A stretch of DNA of 64,000 nt from Maniola hyperantus (lineage: Eukaryota > Arthropoda > Insecta > Lepidoptera > Nymphalidae), in assembly GCF_902806685.2 (NCBI RefSeq), contig NC_048554.1, positions 3,720,001 through 3,784,000 of the forward strand, given 5' to 3'. The position numbers and the translations under genes were made by a program. How positions within the stretch are numbered: position 1 is the first letter of the stretch; each line of letters begins with the position of its first letter. Under the pieces are notes generated by a model. That model did not search any database, was not told the DNA's origin, and saw only the letters and a program-made list of their open reading frames with translations. This document shows positions 11,201 through 22,833 of the stretch, in pieces.

Positions 11201-14200
11201 GCAATGCATGACCTGATTTCTAATACTATTCCGAAGAAAATATAAAAAAACTAGCGACCCGCCCCGGCTTCGCATAGGTGCAATGTAGATACTAATGTGG
11301 TGTCATTGATGTGTCATTGCGTCGGAAACTCTCAAATGAGAGGATTTTTTCCGACCGAATTCACATTATTTAAATTTCTCTATGGATCTATAATTTTTTG
11401 AGAATTAATCTATAGCTATGAACTTTCCTCTTGAATCACTCTATCTATTGGTGAAAATCGCATTAAAATCCGTTGCGTAGTTTAAAAGATCTACGCGTTC
11501 ATACATACATACATACATACAGACGCGGGAAGCGACTATATTTTATACTATGTAGAGATTCTCTAGAGTTTATACTTTGACGTAAGATTTTTTACACCTT
11601 TATTACATGTTATCTCCCAAAGCCACCATGATCCCAACTTCATAGTCGCTGATCTTTCCTCCCTGTGTTGGGGACAATACGTTCAGCTTTTATAAAACAA
11701 CGAAGGTCTGGCACCCCATGGCTCTATCTCTCTATAGTTATGTATCGCTTTCAAAATATCCCTTAATTATAGACTATGATTTGTTTCACTGTAACGACCA
11801 CTTTGGAGCATGTGATTCCAGCATAATATATGTGTCATGTACTTTAAAAATCGGAATATCTTTTCAATCAGATTAAATAATATATTCACAACTATTTGTT
11901 AGGCCGCTGTCTGCTTACTTAGATAAAAGAGTTTTATCAATTTTACAAATACATAAATACTTAAGACTTATCTAATCAATGTACCTATAGTCCTACATAT
12001 TTTTCGTTGCTTATCGTGGCATCCTAAAATAAAATAATTTTAATCTGGCCACATGTGATTGATAAATGTGCAGTTGGGGGGCAGTTCTTTAGTAGCCAAA
12101 ATTGATAAAAACCTTGTTTTTTTGCCAAACAAGAAAAATTGTATATATTGTTATTGATTCAAGATGTAACAAAATAAATACAAAAGTTTAGTGTAGTTAT
12201 TTCACTAATAATTAATTTTAGTGCGATTATTTCACTGATTATGTTTAAACGTTTATTAATGAATCACTTTTATTATTCGTATAGAGAGAGAGAGAGAGAG
12301 CCAGCGCGTGCCAGACCTTCCTTATTTTATAAAAACTGAAAGCTTCTCTACATATTGTTTGAAATTGTGGTCAACCACTGGTCAATCAATTTAGCAACAT
12401 TATTTACATTTATATGTGAGAGCCTTGAGTTAACCCAGATAAATATATTTATATTTAACGATATGTGCGCAAAAAACAAAACAATCATCGCACCGCAGAG
12501 TAGATTATGTAAATAACGTATAAAATACCTATTTTGTAATTGATAGCATAGGTTGTAAATAAACCGCTGTATTACGCAAATGGACACAATATCTTCAGAT
12601 AATAAGTTCAAACTAAAGGTGAGATCTCAGATGTAGTTATACGTATCAGAATTGAAACAGGTATTCGCACAAGGTTTTAGCTCGAACGTGCAAATATTGA
12701 TACTTGTTTGGTGATCATAAACGAGCAAAGTAAACTCGAATACCGGGGGCAATAGGTATAACTCGGTATACCAAATACGAACTGTACCAACTCTACAAGC
12801 AAACAAATGACATGCTGAAGTAATTCCGGGCTGAATAATCGTCTATTCTTTTTTATTCAACAAGCTCAAATTTAAAGTTATTATTTTTATTAACTCGCTA
12901 GAGTTCATAAAAAAAAATTAAAATAAAATGGTGATTAGGATTACCGTTTGAGAGTTGCTCAGATAGATAAAACCTGTGAATAAAATAAAGTTCTTCCGTG
13001 GGAACTCTTTAATTTTTCGAGATAAAAAGTAGTCTAATCGGTCTCCGGATCCAAGCTATCTCAGTAGGTACCAAATGCCGCGAAATTTTAGACAGACATT
13101 CAGACAGACAACCTTTTGCATTTATAATAAGTATTATAGTGATTGTGTATACAAATTCAAAACTCTAAATTATTTCCAGACACATTGTCCAAAATGAAGG
13201 CGCCCGTGCTCTCTTCAAAGGCCTGGGACCGAACATAGTAGGCGTTGCTCCTTCCAGAGCGATCTACTTCTGCACGTATTCGCAGGCAAAGGCAATCCTC
13301 AACCAACACATACCGCCGGACACACCCATAGTACACCTGTCTGCTGCCAGTGCTGCAGGTATGACACTCTTTTGTTTGTGGTTTCCGCTATTGCGATCCT
13401 ATGCCGTTTCTTGGAGATTCGGGACTTGGCAGAGTATGTCATGATTTTTTCACCATACAAAAACATCAAAGCCTTTTTATACGACTTTGATAGAAGAGGT
13501 AGGTAATAGGAACATCCTAAGAAAAAAACTGGCCAAGTGCGAGTCAGGCTCGCGCAATGAGGGTTCCGTATTACAGTCGTATTTTTTCGACATTTTGCAG
13601 GATAATTCAAAAACTATACATAAAAATAAATAAAAATCTGTTTTAGAATGCACAAGTGAAGACCTTTCATGTGATACCCCACTTGATTAGTTATCTTACT
13701 TCGAAAATTGAAGTTTGTTCGAAAATTAGTTCATGACCACAATATTTTTTTGTGTCATCTAACCCTAAATTCACGGTTTTCAGATTTTTTCCCAAATGTC
13801 AGCTATAAGATCTACCTACCTGCCAAATTTCATGATTCTAGGTTAACGGGAAGTATCCTGTAGGTTTCTTGACAGACAGACAGACAGACAACAAAGTGAT
13901 CCTATAAGGGTTCCGTTTTTCCTTTTGAGGTACGGAACCCTAAAAATTGTATGAACGCAACGGGAATTGCATGAGGGAGGCACCGGTGCCTTTTCAGACA
14001 ATTCTTAAGCCTTGGCTTTAGCCAAAAGTAGTTATTGGGGATCATTGGGGATTCAACGGACAAGAATGCCACATGATTTTATATCTACCTCAATCTTCGA
14101 GTAGGATAACTAGCCGCAGAGTAATCCTTTTACTCATAAATAATCATATTCAGGAGTATTCAAAAAGTGTTCCGATATCTAAATCTATCTAAATCGACTA

Positions 14201-17200
14201 ATTAAATATCTTTGCAAGATAGACGATTCCCTAGACTACGCTAACTAGCTGTCCATAACAGATGACCTAATGGATAAAATGAATATGTTGAACAATTCAG
14301 TAAAAGCTTTCACATGATCTATGGTTATTATCTGATCTAATGCAAAATAAAGCGACCAATCTTCAGTACTTTTATTATTTATTCTTTAATTTACCAAAAA
14401 ACCGTCACAGCCGGTAAAATAACCTCCATTTTATCGATGTTTATTTTATGTTGTGTGTTTGAGATAATATCATAATCTACTTGTAGTCAAGTGACCTTTA
14501 TAATTTTACTTAAAAGAACGCTACATTTTCAATGTCAACACACATCGATATCTTCAAAACGCTTCTTGAAATTATTTAAATCGGTGATGTTATAGAGTTC
14601 TTGAACTCTACACAATATGTTTTTTCCGGTTTATATAATTCGTCGTTTCGATTAATGACTCAACATCCGATTTATTTTAACATCCGAATTTAATTCAACT
14701 GTTTTTTTTTTTAATTGATTTCATCTGTCTTGTGAAAAGTGGAAAAAAAAATCTAATTTTATGGTCTACATGATAGCTCTAGGATTTATTTTTGATAAAC
14801 TCAATATATATTTTCATCTCGCGAAAATGTCCTAAAACTTCCTCTAGTAAGTCGGCCATATTAGGGGCAATTTTAGGGACTAGGGGCTTTTTGGGAACTG
14901 TGAAACTTTTTTTAACATTTTTTTAAGTTAGGGGTAAAATAGCTTGTGGTTAGCTCCCCGTGAAGGTGTAGACCTCCTCCAAGTTCTCCCAGTTTTCGGT
15001 CTAAGGCCTTTCTGACCCACTCTGGACTCTCTGTTGTCACGATGTCGTCTGCCCAGCATTGGATTAGTCCACCTGTCCTGCGCTGTCCAAACCGCGGCTT
15101 CATCGTCTTAGTTCACAATAGTAACGACAGATGTTTCTAAATATCCCAGGTAGCCACACAGGCAAAGTAGCAAACATCTGATTGCTATATCTGTAGATGG
15201 AGATTTCAACATCGGATACGGTTGTTTACGTACAACTTTAAAGCGGTAGGTGGTTAAATATAGATACTACAGATCGCGTGCCAATTTCAATGTGGGTCAA
15301 TCTCACGGAATTAGCTATTCATTAAGGCTTGACAGAGAAATAAAATACCTCGCCATGTTGCGGGAAACCCGTGGAACCAATATAAACTATAGACCATATA
15401 CTTAGTAACAATAGACATACTAGTGGCGCCCCCAGAGCAAGTTTTTTATATTTATCATAGAGATATTTATCGTAAACGTAATCTTTAGCTATCAAAGTTG
15501 ACTCGAGTTAACTGTTTGGTGGTTAATGCAAGGGGGTGGTTGAAAAGTGATGACCATCGCAAAGCCTACATACGTACACATTACATACATTAACTGAATC
15601 AAAACGGTAGTTTAAAATTTTACACAGCATATTGATTTCTCTCTCTACAAGCACCACATGTATTGAATGACGTGCAATCTACTTGGCTAAATGTTTTGCA
15701 CTGCACTCCACTGTAAATAAAATACCGCTTGTTTACTGTATCTGGGGATAATAATAAATTGTATGTACCTCTTCTAACAAACAGCGTGAGAACACATCTT
15801 GATATCAACTTTTTACAAAAATGGAATATTTTTATGTTTGCCAACTATTTTTCCAACCTACGTGCAAATGTGACGTCTTTAGACATTTTTATAGCGGAAA
15901 TCGCATTCTATAATCGTATACGAGTGAGCATCCCACATAATCTGGAGAGGATTTTATTGAACTGGCTAGAGCAGAAAATGGCTGCCCGGAAGCATGTCTC
16001 TATCATAGACCATGCTGTATCCGCTCTCGACATTTCGACATTTCAACCGCACTTGAGTGAGACAGTGTGAAATACATACAGCTACGGTGATGACGGGTCT
16101 TGACAGACACGACACACGGGCAGACTGACATTAAGTAGGCCAGTCGGAGTCAATGCCGCGTCGTAGGCGGGCCATTGACCCGAGTTTTGCACGCTATACA
16201 TTGCGGGTTTGAAAAATACTAAATCAATAAAACTACAAAATGAGGCAAATGGTTATTGGTATTGGATTGTGTTTAGGTAGTACATGTTATAACAATAACG
16301 CGTTCTGGTTACACCCTTTTTTATATTCATTATAGGTATACGCTTGACCACAATCACACCTGTACCTATAGAATAATAAAAATCGTGTTCTATTTCAGGG
16401 TTCGTGTCGTGCACGATGACTAACCCCATTTGGTTCGTGAAGACGCGCCTGCAACTCGACGGTGCCAACGTCACCGCGTGGCAGTGTATCAAGAGGATAT
16501 ACACTAAAACGGTAAATAAACACGAATACTGATTTACTAACAAGTTACAAGCTGTGATAGCTTAGTGGTTCGGACGTTCGCCTGCTGCTGCGGAGGTCGG
16601 GTGCTCGACCCGGGCACGCACCTCTGACTTTTCGGAGTTATGTGCGTTTTAAGCAATTAAATATCCACAGGTGAAGGAAAACGTCGTGAGGAAACCTGCA
16701 TGCTTAAGAGTTCTCCATAATGTTCTCAAAGGTGTGTGAAGTCTACCAATCTGCATATGGCCAGCTGGTATAGACTATAGCCAAACCCTTCTCACTCTGA
16801 GAGGAGACCCGTGCTCTGTAGTGAGCCGGCGATGGGTTGATCATGATGATGACTAATTTAGTCTCGTAGTCTTCGTCAACCGATAGACTTCTACAGCAGG
16901 ACATAGGTCTCTTGTAGGGACTTCCACACGGCGCGGAAGCGCCGTCTGCATCCAGCGGCTCCCTGTGACTCGTTTGTTGATGTCGTACTGTCCACCAAGT
17001 GTGAGGTCTGCCAATGCTGTACTTTCCGGTGCGAGGTCGCCATTTAAGCACCTTGGGACCTCGAAAACCTCAAGCCTTTAAATCAAGTTCTTGAAAGTAG
17101 ATTTCGGGCTTTACAAGAGAATACTAATGGTTTAAAATTAAGTTAGTGGTAATATTCGCGTCACCTGAACTTTGCTCTGCAAACATATGTTAGCGCACTT

Positions 17201-20200
17201 ATAATAATTAATTATCTCTGACAGATGTCACGTGATGTGTTGCATCACCATCTTGAATCGATTGGTATAAAAGCGAGAGTTTGATGATTCTTAAGGCAGT
17301 CTGTGTTCAACCTCAGACTCATTCGACTATTAAATGCTTTTGTGTTTAGGTCGCATTTCTGATTGAGTGGTTTCAATAGCAATTGTGCCCTAATAAAGTT
17401 AATATTGCAGTAAGGTTATTATGAAAGGCAAAACTCTCGATAAGCCGCTGTGTTTCGTGGTTAATATTTAACTTCACTTCTGGTATTTTTATACATACAA
17501 CAGTGATTTTGCTAGTTTATATTCCAGTTGCCCGGGGGCTAGGAAGGAAGATTTTGTAATTGGCTGAATTTATAGTATTTCGCTGCAACTTATATTTTAG
17601 CTAATAGTATCAGAGTGTCAGTCAATCAGAGGTAGGTCAGTATTTTGAATTCATCACATTATAGCAAGCAAATTACTGTTAACAACTAAAATACTGTTGT
17701 TCAATCAGTTGTTGTTAATTTTGTACTGCCACTGTAGGAAATAAGTGTAAACTGACGATATAACTCACGATTCGTACATAAAGATTACAAGCTGCGACCG
17801 GTATATCGTTGCTGGAAAAAAATCTAAAAAAATCGCTCGAATGAGTAACAGTCGTATCGTTTAACCCGCAAATTGTGTCAAGTGACCATAGAAAAACATA
17901 GTATTGTTGTAGTGTAAACTTAAGTACCCTGCTTATGTTAAAATGTTATTACAGGGTATCCGAGGCTTCTACAAAGGCATAACAGCATCGTACATGGGAA
18001 TCAGTGAAACTGTCGTTCACTTCGTCCTGTACGAAGGCGTCAAGGCTCGACTAATGGCTGCCAGAAGTCTGGATGGCGTGCCGAGTGATCAGCGTTCACC
18101 GAGGGACTTCCTCGAGTTTATGGCCGCGGGGGCCTTTTCCAAGACCGTCGCCTCTTGCATCGCGTATCCACATGGTAAGTTTCATTTCAAAAAATCAGTG
18201 GTAATTTAACAAGACGTAGTAGTTTCAAGACGACGAATTGAAGACGGAACGGCAAGATTAAATTCTTAAGCGTAAATACATCGCTAGCGTGATCTAGTTC
18301 CGTACAGCGGCATCTAGTATGCAATATGGAATATGATGAAAAAACTTGTGTAAGCATTGTTAATATACTAAAGTGTGAAGGCTAGACTAATGGCCGCTCC
18401 ACGTCTGGATGATGTACTAAGTGATCAACACTCACCGAGGATTTACTCGAACTTATGGCTGTAGGGACATCAAAGACTGTCGCCTCTTACATCACTTATA
18501 AAGATTTTTATTTAAAAAAATCAGTGACAATGGGGCCGATTCTCTAGTACACAATCTCTAAACTAAACTAAATTAACAGGTCTAAATCTAGTGCTTTCCT
18601 TTTCCGCAAGCAACATTATGAAAGGGATAGCAATAGATTTAGACGTGATATTTTAGTTTAGTTTAGAGATTGTGTACAAAGGAATTAGCCACAATGGGCT
18701 ACTTGACTCATATCTAATTTCGTCCAATAAATGATTATTTATTATAGTATTTTGCTTAAGACAACGAAATATATCAATAACAATTATTAAAAACGAAGGA
18801 TGGATATATAAATCCAATTTTAAAAAATACAGTTTTTATTTTTATTTGAAACGCAGAAAACGCTGTCAGCCATGATGTGACGTCATTAAATATGTAAACA
18901 AAGAAATGTCATCCCTATGTCACGCGGGGACTAACGTAGTATCTGACTAACTTATATATCAACGCACAGCCTAAACATCTAAACAACTGGTCCTAGATAC
19001 ATGAAATTTGGTCTGTGTGTTCTTTGTAGGTAAAGAGAAGCTATCCACTAGGAAAGGATTTTTTGAAATTCCACCCCTGAGTGAGTTAAATGGGGGTTTG
19101 AAATTTATGAAGTCCACGCGGACGAAGTCACGAGCATAAGCTAGTTTTTATATATTTCTAAAAACTCATAGTAAACGTAAAAAAATATCGTTTTCTCTTT
19201 ATAAACTGAATAAGTTATTAAGTAAGACTTACAACAAAGTGATCTTTGCAATAATAAATTTGGGTTGAAGTCGTTAGTCATATAGGATCCCTTTAAGCAA
19301 GTCTTCGCGTGTTACGTATATTTATTTCACTGGGCACTCTAGTCCACAACTTTCCTGTGGTCTTTATCGATGCGTTTTTTACATTCTCGGATGATTCAAT
19401 AACGATAATTACTATATTTTTCATGTAAACTAGTATAGAAGTCATGTTTATTAAACTTTGGGAGGTATGCTGTTGTTTACAAATGCATGACGTCAGAGCA
19501 CAGATAATCTATCGGCCAAACATGGCCGACAGTGTTTTCACCTGTCTAAGAAAAATATATTTTTAAATTAAAGTTTTACGGTTTTTAGGGCGCAAAAAAA
19601 TATAGTGTTAATTTTTTTGATCTAATAGGACAAATATTAACCATTTAAGACCTACTTAAAAAAAGTGTCAACTAGCCTATTCAAGAAAATGTATTGAAGA
19701 CTCAATAAAGTCCAGATTAAATTCTCGAAAGTGAATATTTCGTTAGCATAATCTGGTGCTGCACAACGCCATCTAGTATGCAATGTGATGGTATTTTTAT
19801 GGTAGCTTAATGTGCCGTAGAATATTTTATGGATTCTTAACATATCGTAGGGATGATTCAAGAAGACATCAGGAAACCTATTATGTATTAAGCGAGAAAA
19901 CCTAAAATGCCACTTGAAGTCGGTAAACAACAAGCACTTAATTTGTTGTTTGTCTGCAGATCAATTGATCCAATAAGTACTTCCAGAGCTAATTGTGTAA
20001 TTACCCCTTGAGTGCTTTCGCAATCGAGCGAATTGCTACAACAGTACACTTGACACTTAACTCCGTACATACCTAGCTTTTATTACGGTGCTCAACTTTT
20101 ATTATTTTGGACGGTCTTTTAGGCGCGCGCTGTGGTCTTAAGCGGGTGGTCTGGTGTTCGATTCCCGGCAGTAGCAATTAGGGAATTTGTGATTCTTAAA

Positions 20201-22833
20201 TTGCCTCTAGTATGTTCTGGTGGGAGACTTAATACCGTTAATAACCTCCAAGCGATTTAGAGCGGAGGATGACACATAGTTTCTTGCTGGTTCTTCTCAG
20301 TAGGAATGGCATTCCGAACCAGTGGTAGATGAATTTATACATTTTTGAATCGTCTGCATCAGCTGACGATTCAAAAATACTTTGTTTTTTTTTTAAATAG
20401 AGATCAATTAGTCTTTTACATAACTGAGATACTACTTATAGGTTGCCCACTTGATCATAGTTGTCATTAAAATTAGATGCTATTTATATTCTCTTGAACA
20501 AACACTTTCAGTTTTATCTTAGTTCTTACTACTACCTAACTTTTTGATAACTTTCCACTACTTTGTCACGCCTTATCGAGTTTGAGACGAAACAATATTT
20601 AAAATAATATTTGACACAATACTGCTTACCTACTACTTAACTGTAGGGCGATTGTCTAAAACCTGCATCAATCATTATTACAATCTTAATTGTTCTGATT
20701 GGCTGAATTTGTGCGATTCTTGTTGCAACAATGCATTGTAGCCAATAGTGAGCGAGCATTAACCAATCAGAGATGATTGCGATCGTGACATTGTAGCTGT
20801 CAAACAACCGCGGTAGGGCCACTGTTGCCACTAAGCAAGTGACATACACACTGGATGAAAGGATTCCTTGTATTGTTATATTACCGAGCCCTAAGAATGT
20901 TTCAAGATTTAGTAAAGAGGTGAAAAATGGCTTTCAATATCATTTTGTAACACTTCTGCAAGACCGTGGCGTGTGGAAGTCCCTACAAGAGACCTATGTC
21001 CAGCAGTGGACGTCTATTGGTTGATGATGATGATGATGAACACTTCTGCACTGGCACTATAAAATGTAAAATAAAGATCAACCCCAAGGTATAATCAACA
21101 AGGAGACATGGCAAAAAGCGCAAAAAAATCACCGTAAAAAGGTTGTCAAGTTTTTATAACTAACTAGCTGATGCCCGCGACTTCGTCCGCGTGGAATTAG
21201 ATTTTTGAAAATCCCGTGGGAACTTTTTGATTTTCCGGGATAAAAAGTAGCCTATCAACCAAAAATCACGTCTATCCGTTGCACCGTTGCGACGTAATTG
21301 AAGGACAAACCAACAAACCAATAAACCAACAAACCAACAAACAAACACACTTTCGCATTTATAATAAGGGTACTGATTCTTTGAGGCTCATTAAAATGAT
21401 TGTTCTTTGCAGAGGTGGCGAGAACGCGCTTGCGTGAGGAGGGAGACAAATATCGCAAATTCTGGCAGACTCTGCACACTGTATGGATGGAGGAGGGCTA
21501 CCGTGGAGTTTATAGGTAAATATTCTTCTTCTTCTTCACTCTGGGCTGGTTTCCGCACTTAAACTTTTCCGACTGTTGTGCGTGCATAGCCCCTCCCCGC
21601 CGAAGTCTTCCAAGCTCGCTCCAGAAGCCAAATAGACCGCCCAAGTTGCCGAGGGCTTCATGGAGTGAGGTCGGGGAACCTAAATGGCGCTCGCGTCGAT
21701 TGATCTGCTACGCCCGTGCACTCCAGGAGCACGTGCGTCGGTGTTTCGTCGACCTCCATGCAGATAGGTAAATATTATTGGCTGTGTAGAATATATCATC
21801 ATCATCATCGCCATCGTCGTCGACGTGAGCCTATGGATGTCCACTGTTAGACACAGGTCTTTCCTAACGACCGCTACAGCACGCAGCCCTTAGTCTATAT
21901 TATTTTCATTAGTGGTATGGCTTTATGATTATGTATACGTACCAACATGGAACAACAGGGTTTTGTTACATATTGTATAATTGGGCCAGCTTCTATATGA
22001 TAGGTCCATCGTGCGTAAAGCTACCGTGGAGTTTATAGGTAAATAAACCTATTTCAAACCCCCCATCCCCTCTTTTTACCTCTTCTGCCGTGGGTAGTTA
22101 CCACCCTACCGGCAAACCGTGTCGCGCAGCGATTTAACGTTCCGGTACGATGTCGCGTAGTAACCAATCGGGTCTGGGTTTAATGAATCTCCCACAAATT
22201 AGCTCGCTTCCATCTTAGACTGCATCATCACTTACCATCAGATGAGCGCAGTCAAGGGCTGCGTTGTATCATAATTAAAAAAATAAAATAAAACATTTTA
22301 TTAAATTATCTGACCAAATCAAAACAGATTACCTCTCAGTCAAATGAATAAATTAATCTACGTCAAACCTACAGACTACAGTTATCATGTTCGCAATAAA
22401 TTGCGACGTTGTTACTAGACGCCAGTCTATGAGCGATCTCAAGGTCGAACTCATATTATGTTTATGCGAAGTTTGAATTTAAAAAGCATTTGCTAAATGT
22501 AGATTATCAATGAACATATTTTGTAGATATTGTAACTTAGTCACTTTCTAGAGAGAATAACAACAACAACAAACTGAAATAAAATCTGTTGCGTAGTTTA
22601 AAAGATCTAAACGTACATTACTTTATTTTGTACAGATAACATCCGTTGAATTTGCAATCAGGCATAACATACCTATTGAATAATAATATTAAAATAAATG
22701 TTTCTTTCCCAGGGGCCTCGGCACACAGCTAGTCCGTCAAATACCAAACACAGCCATTATGATGAGCACATACGAAGCAGTGGTGTACCTCCTCACCACA
22801 CATTTCAACAGCTCCTTTTACGAAAACACATAA
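6663..22833 (+). CDS. Rim2: Mitochondrial pyrimidine nucleotide carrier Rim2 (SLC25A33/36 family), six 3' exons, 5' partial
   Basis: Six-transmembrane carrier of the inner mitochondrial membrane. The family exchanges pyrimidine (deoxy)nucleotides and supports mtDNA and RNA synthesis. Exons: 6663-6820, 13180-13358, 16399-16511, 17955-18174, 21413-21515 and 22713-22833 (stop TAA 22831-22833). All are joined by GT-AG introns in matching phase, giving 297 residues. The first exon encodes the divergent matrix linker and ends ...MSLIHCLR. The second carries NEGARALFKGLGPN and APSRAIYFCTYS. The third has the repeat-2 signature TNPIWFVKTRLQL, with the Trp typical of this subfamily. The fourth has GFYKGITASYMG and DFLEFMAAG. 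The fifth starts the repeat-3 signature PHEVARTRLR. The last has GLGTQLVRQIPNTAIMM. Family proteins are about 365 residues, so roughly 60-70 residues (repeat 1, PLEVVKTRLQ region) are missing; I find no such exon in 1-6662. Exon 4 has a decayed tandem copy just downstream, and exon 5 has extra copies of its splice donor. Confidence 0.93.
8045..8500 (+). mobile_element. LINE-like 3' tail with (CA)n microsatellite
   Basis: 'aaggttgtctggaagagatc' followed by 'gctatttagcg' matches the 3' UTR of the LINE at 33985-34350 and 45417-46215. A pure (CA)n tract of about 72 bp occupies 8141-8212. The terminal part ends 'gtggtgcaataaag' and then runs into CATA repeats. Long His/Thr or Val/Cys open frames here are products of the microsatellite. 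Confidence 0.6.
9838..9945 (+). mobile_element. Retroelement 3' fragment
   Basis: Contains 'gggctgcggtaatcacttaac' and 'atcaggtgacccgcctgat', a stretch I recognise as common in lepidopteran retroelement 3' ends, followed by an A-rich tail. No coding function is left. Confidence 0.5.
10234..10384. mobile_element. Fold-back MITE
   Basis: Inverted arms: 'gagcgcactctgactt' and 'gacttaaaacgagacag' on the left answer 'ctgtctcgttttaa' and 'aaagtgcgctct' on the right. A diverged relative lies at 31535-31665. Confidence 0.65.
11251..11551 (-). mobile_element. Diverged repeat with CATA tract
   Basis: Opens 'ctagcgacccgccccggc', has 'ccgttgcgtagtttaaaag' and a (CATA)n run, and closes at 'tactatgtagag'. 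The block 'gttgcgtagtttaaaagatct' recurs near 22588. It looks like a Helitron-like or SINE-like repeat; the family is uncertain. Confidence 0.5.
13524..13945 (+). mobile_element. Repeat N1, copy in Rim2 intron
   Basis: About 420 bp from 'ggccaagtgcgagtcaggc' to 'ttgaggtacggaaccct', with an internal (GACA)n tract. Close copies are at 31797-32226, 48487-48918 (minus) and 63513-63876. Diverged ones are at 35952-36220 and 42468-42650. The family is common in moths and butterflies; I do not assign a class. The rest of the intron 13946-16398 holds only the fragments listed separately. Confidence 0.7.
14912..15103 (-). pseudogene. LINE (RTE-like) C-terminal ORF fragment
   Basis: A 63-codon minus-strand frame with CWADDIV and WVRKALDRKLGE. 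It resembles the W-x-DDI ... A-x-DR-x-x-W-x-x-L pattern at the C-terminus of RTE-like LINE proteins, seen better preserved at 58335-58500. It is a broken retroelement remnant. Confidence 0.5.
16128..16320 (-). mobile_element. MITE, copy 1 of an inverted pair with 58738-58925
   Basis: The same sequence lies in the opposite orientation at 58738-58925, sharing blocks such as 'ttgacccgagttttgcacgc' and 'tggattgtgtttaggtagta' in its complement. It lies only about 80 bp before the Rim2 exon at 16399. Non-coding. Confidence 0.6.
16550..16856 (+). mobile_element. tRNA-derived SINE S1, copy 2
   Basis: Starts 'aagctgtgatagcttagtgg' and ends 'gatcatgatgatgac'. Relative to the other copies the B box is altered (GTGCTCGACCC), so this copy is older or dead. 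It sits about 40 bp downstream of a Rim2 splice donor. Confidence 0.8.
16868..17047 (-). pseudogene. LINE (RTE-like) 3' ORF fragment
   Basis: Minus-strand remains of the C-terminal coding region: GRPHTWWT, then in another frame VWKSLQETYV. This shows frameshifts in the same motif found at 20960-21045 and 58335-58500. The rest of the intron to 17954 shows nothing I can identify. Confidence 0.55.
18373..18528 (+). pseudogene. Decayed tandem copy of Rim2 exon 4 and its splice-donor region
   Basis: The block aligns with 18036-18196 (the 3' half of the Rim2 exon ending at 18174 plus the intron start). Shared are 'aggct(c/a)gactaatgg', 'agtgatca', 'ctcaccgagg', 'gtcgcctctt' and 'aaaaaatcagtg'. It is dead as an exon: one base is lost at the DFLEF position, which shifts the frame into a TAG, and the donor after TATCCACAT is replaced by 'tataaagattttt' with no GT. 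A further piece of the same unit, matching intron 18222-18335, lies at 19677-19795. The copy was therefore later split by about 1.15 kb of inserted repeats. The offset between original and copy is about 337 bp. Confidence 0.8.
18534..18690. mobile_element. Fold-back MITE with 7-bp target duplication
   Basis: 157-bp element starting GGC and ending GCC, with inverted arms 'gtacacaatctctaaac' and 'gtttagagattgtgtac'. ACAATGG flanks it on both sides (18527-18533 and 18691-18697). A related copy lies at 52441-52540. It is inserted in the duplicated part of the Rim2 intron. Confidence 0.75.
18950..19146 (+). mobile_element. Helitron-like repeat (H2)
   Basis: Runs from 'acttatatatcaacgcacag' to 'cgagcataagctagt'. 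It contributes to the insertions that split the decayed exon copy. The stretch 19147-19676 has no further feature I can support. Confidence 0.65.
20110..20400 (+). mobile_element. Composite: SINE-like head plus LINE-like 3' tail (L3)
   Basis: A B box 'ggtgttcgattcccggcag' is followed by 'gtttcttgctggttcttctc' and 'ggcattccgaaccagtggtag'. These last two blocks are shared with 32276-32405 and, inverted, with 38515-38650. It then ends in a poly-T/A-rich stretch. Confidence 0.6.
20645..20822 (+). mobile_element. 178-bp repeat, copy 1 (near-identical to 60321-60498)
   Basis: From 'agggcgattgtctaaaacc' to the 'cgcggtagggccac' end. The copy at 60321-60498 is the same length and differs at only a handful of positions. 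The inside has inverted 'gattggctgaatt' and 'aaccaatcag' blocks around 'caacaatgcattgt'. Related diverged pieces sit in the Rim2 3' UTR (about 23045-23300). Confidence 0.75.
20960..21045 (+). pseudogene. LINE (RTE-like) 3' end with (GAT)n tail
   Basis: Encodes QDRGVWKSLQETYVQQ, then a TGA and a (GATGAT)n tail. This is the extreme C-terminus and 3' end of an RTE-like LINE, 5'-truncated. Confidence 0.65.
21168..21378 (-). mobile_element. Helitron-like repeat (H1)
   Basis: Minus-strand copy, 'actagctgatgcccgcgac' to 'tttataataagggtactgat'. It ends about 35 bp before the Rim2 exon at 21413, so little unique sequence remains ahead of that acceptor. Confidence 0.7.
21525..22019 (-). mobile_element. 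Nested retroelement insertions at the Rim2 exon 5 splice donor
   Basis: Directly after the exon end lies a (TTC)n run, the tail of a minus-oriented (GAA)-tailed retroelement (21525-21763; same family as 3800-3923). It is flanked by the 13-mer ATAGGTAAATATT at 21512-21524 and 21764-21776. A second minus-oriented LINE-like 3' end with an (ATC)n tail follows from about 21795 to 22019. After it, 26 bp at 22020-22045 exactly repeat 21497-21522, that is the last 19 nt of the exon plus its GTAAATA donor. The intron therefore holds GTAAAT donor copies at 21516, 21768 and 22039. Confidence 0.75.
22085..22290 (+). mobile_element. SINE S2, 5'-truncated
   Basis: Matches the body of 4280-4622: 'ttaccaccctaccggcaaa', 'catcatcacttaccatcaga', then an A-rich tail. 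Confidence 0.7.

Larger units (their letters stand above)
6821..13179 (+). other. Rim2 intron: AT-rich, with repeats
   Basis: About 6.4 kb between the linker exon and the exon starting HIVQNEG. It holds a LINE-like 3' tail with a CA microsatellite (8045-8500), a LINE/SINE 3' fragment (9838-9945), a fold-back MITE (10234-10384), another repeat (11251-11551) and a short GA run near 12284-12300. The remainder is AT-rich and I see nothing coding in it. Confidence 0.7.
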
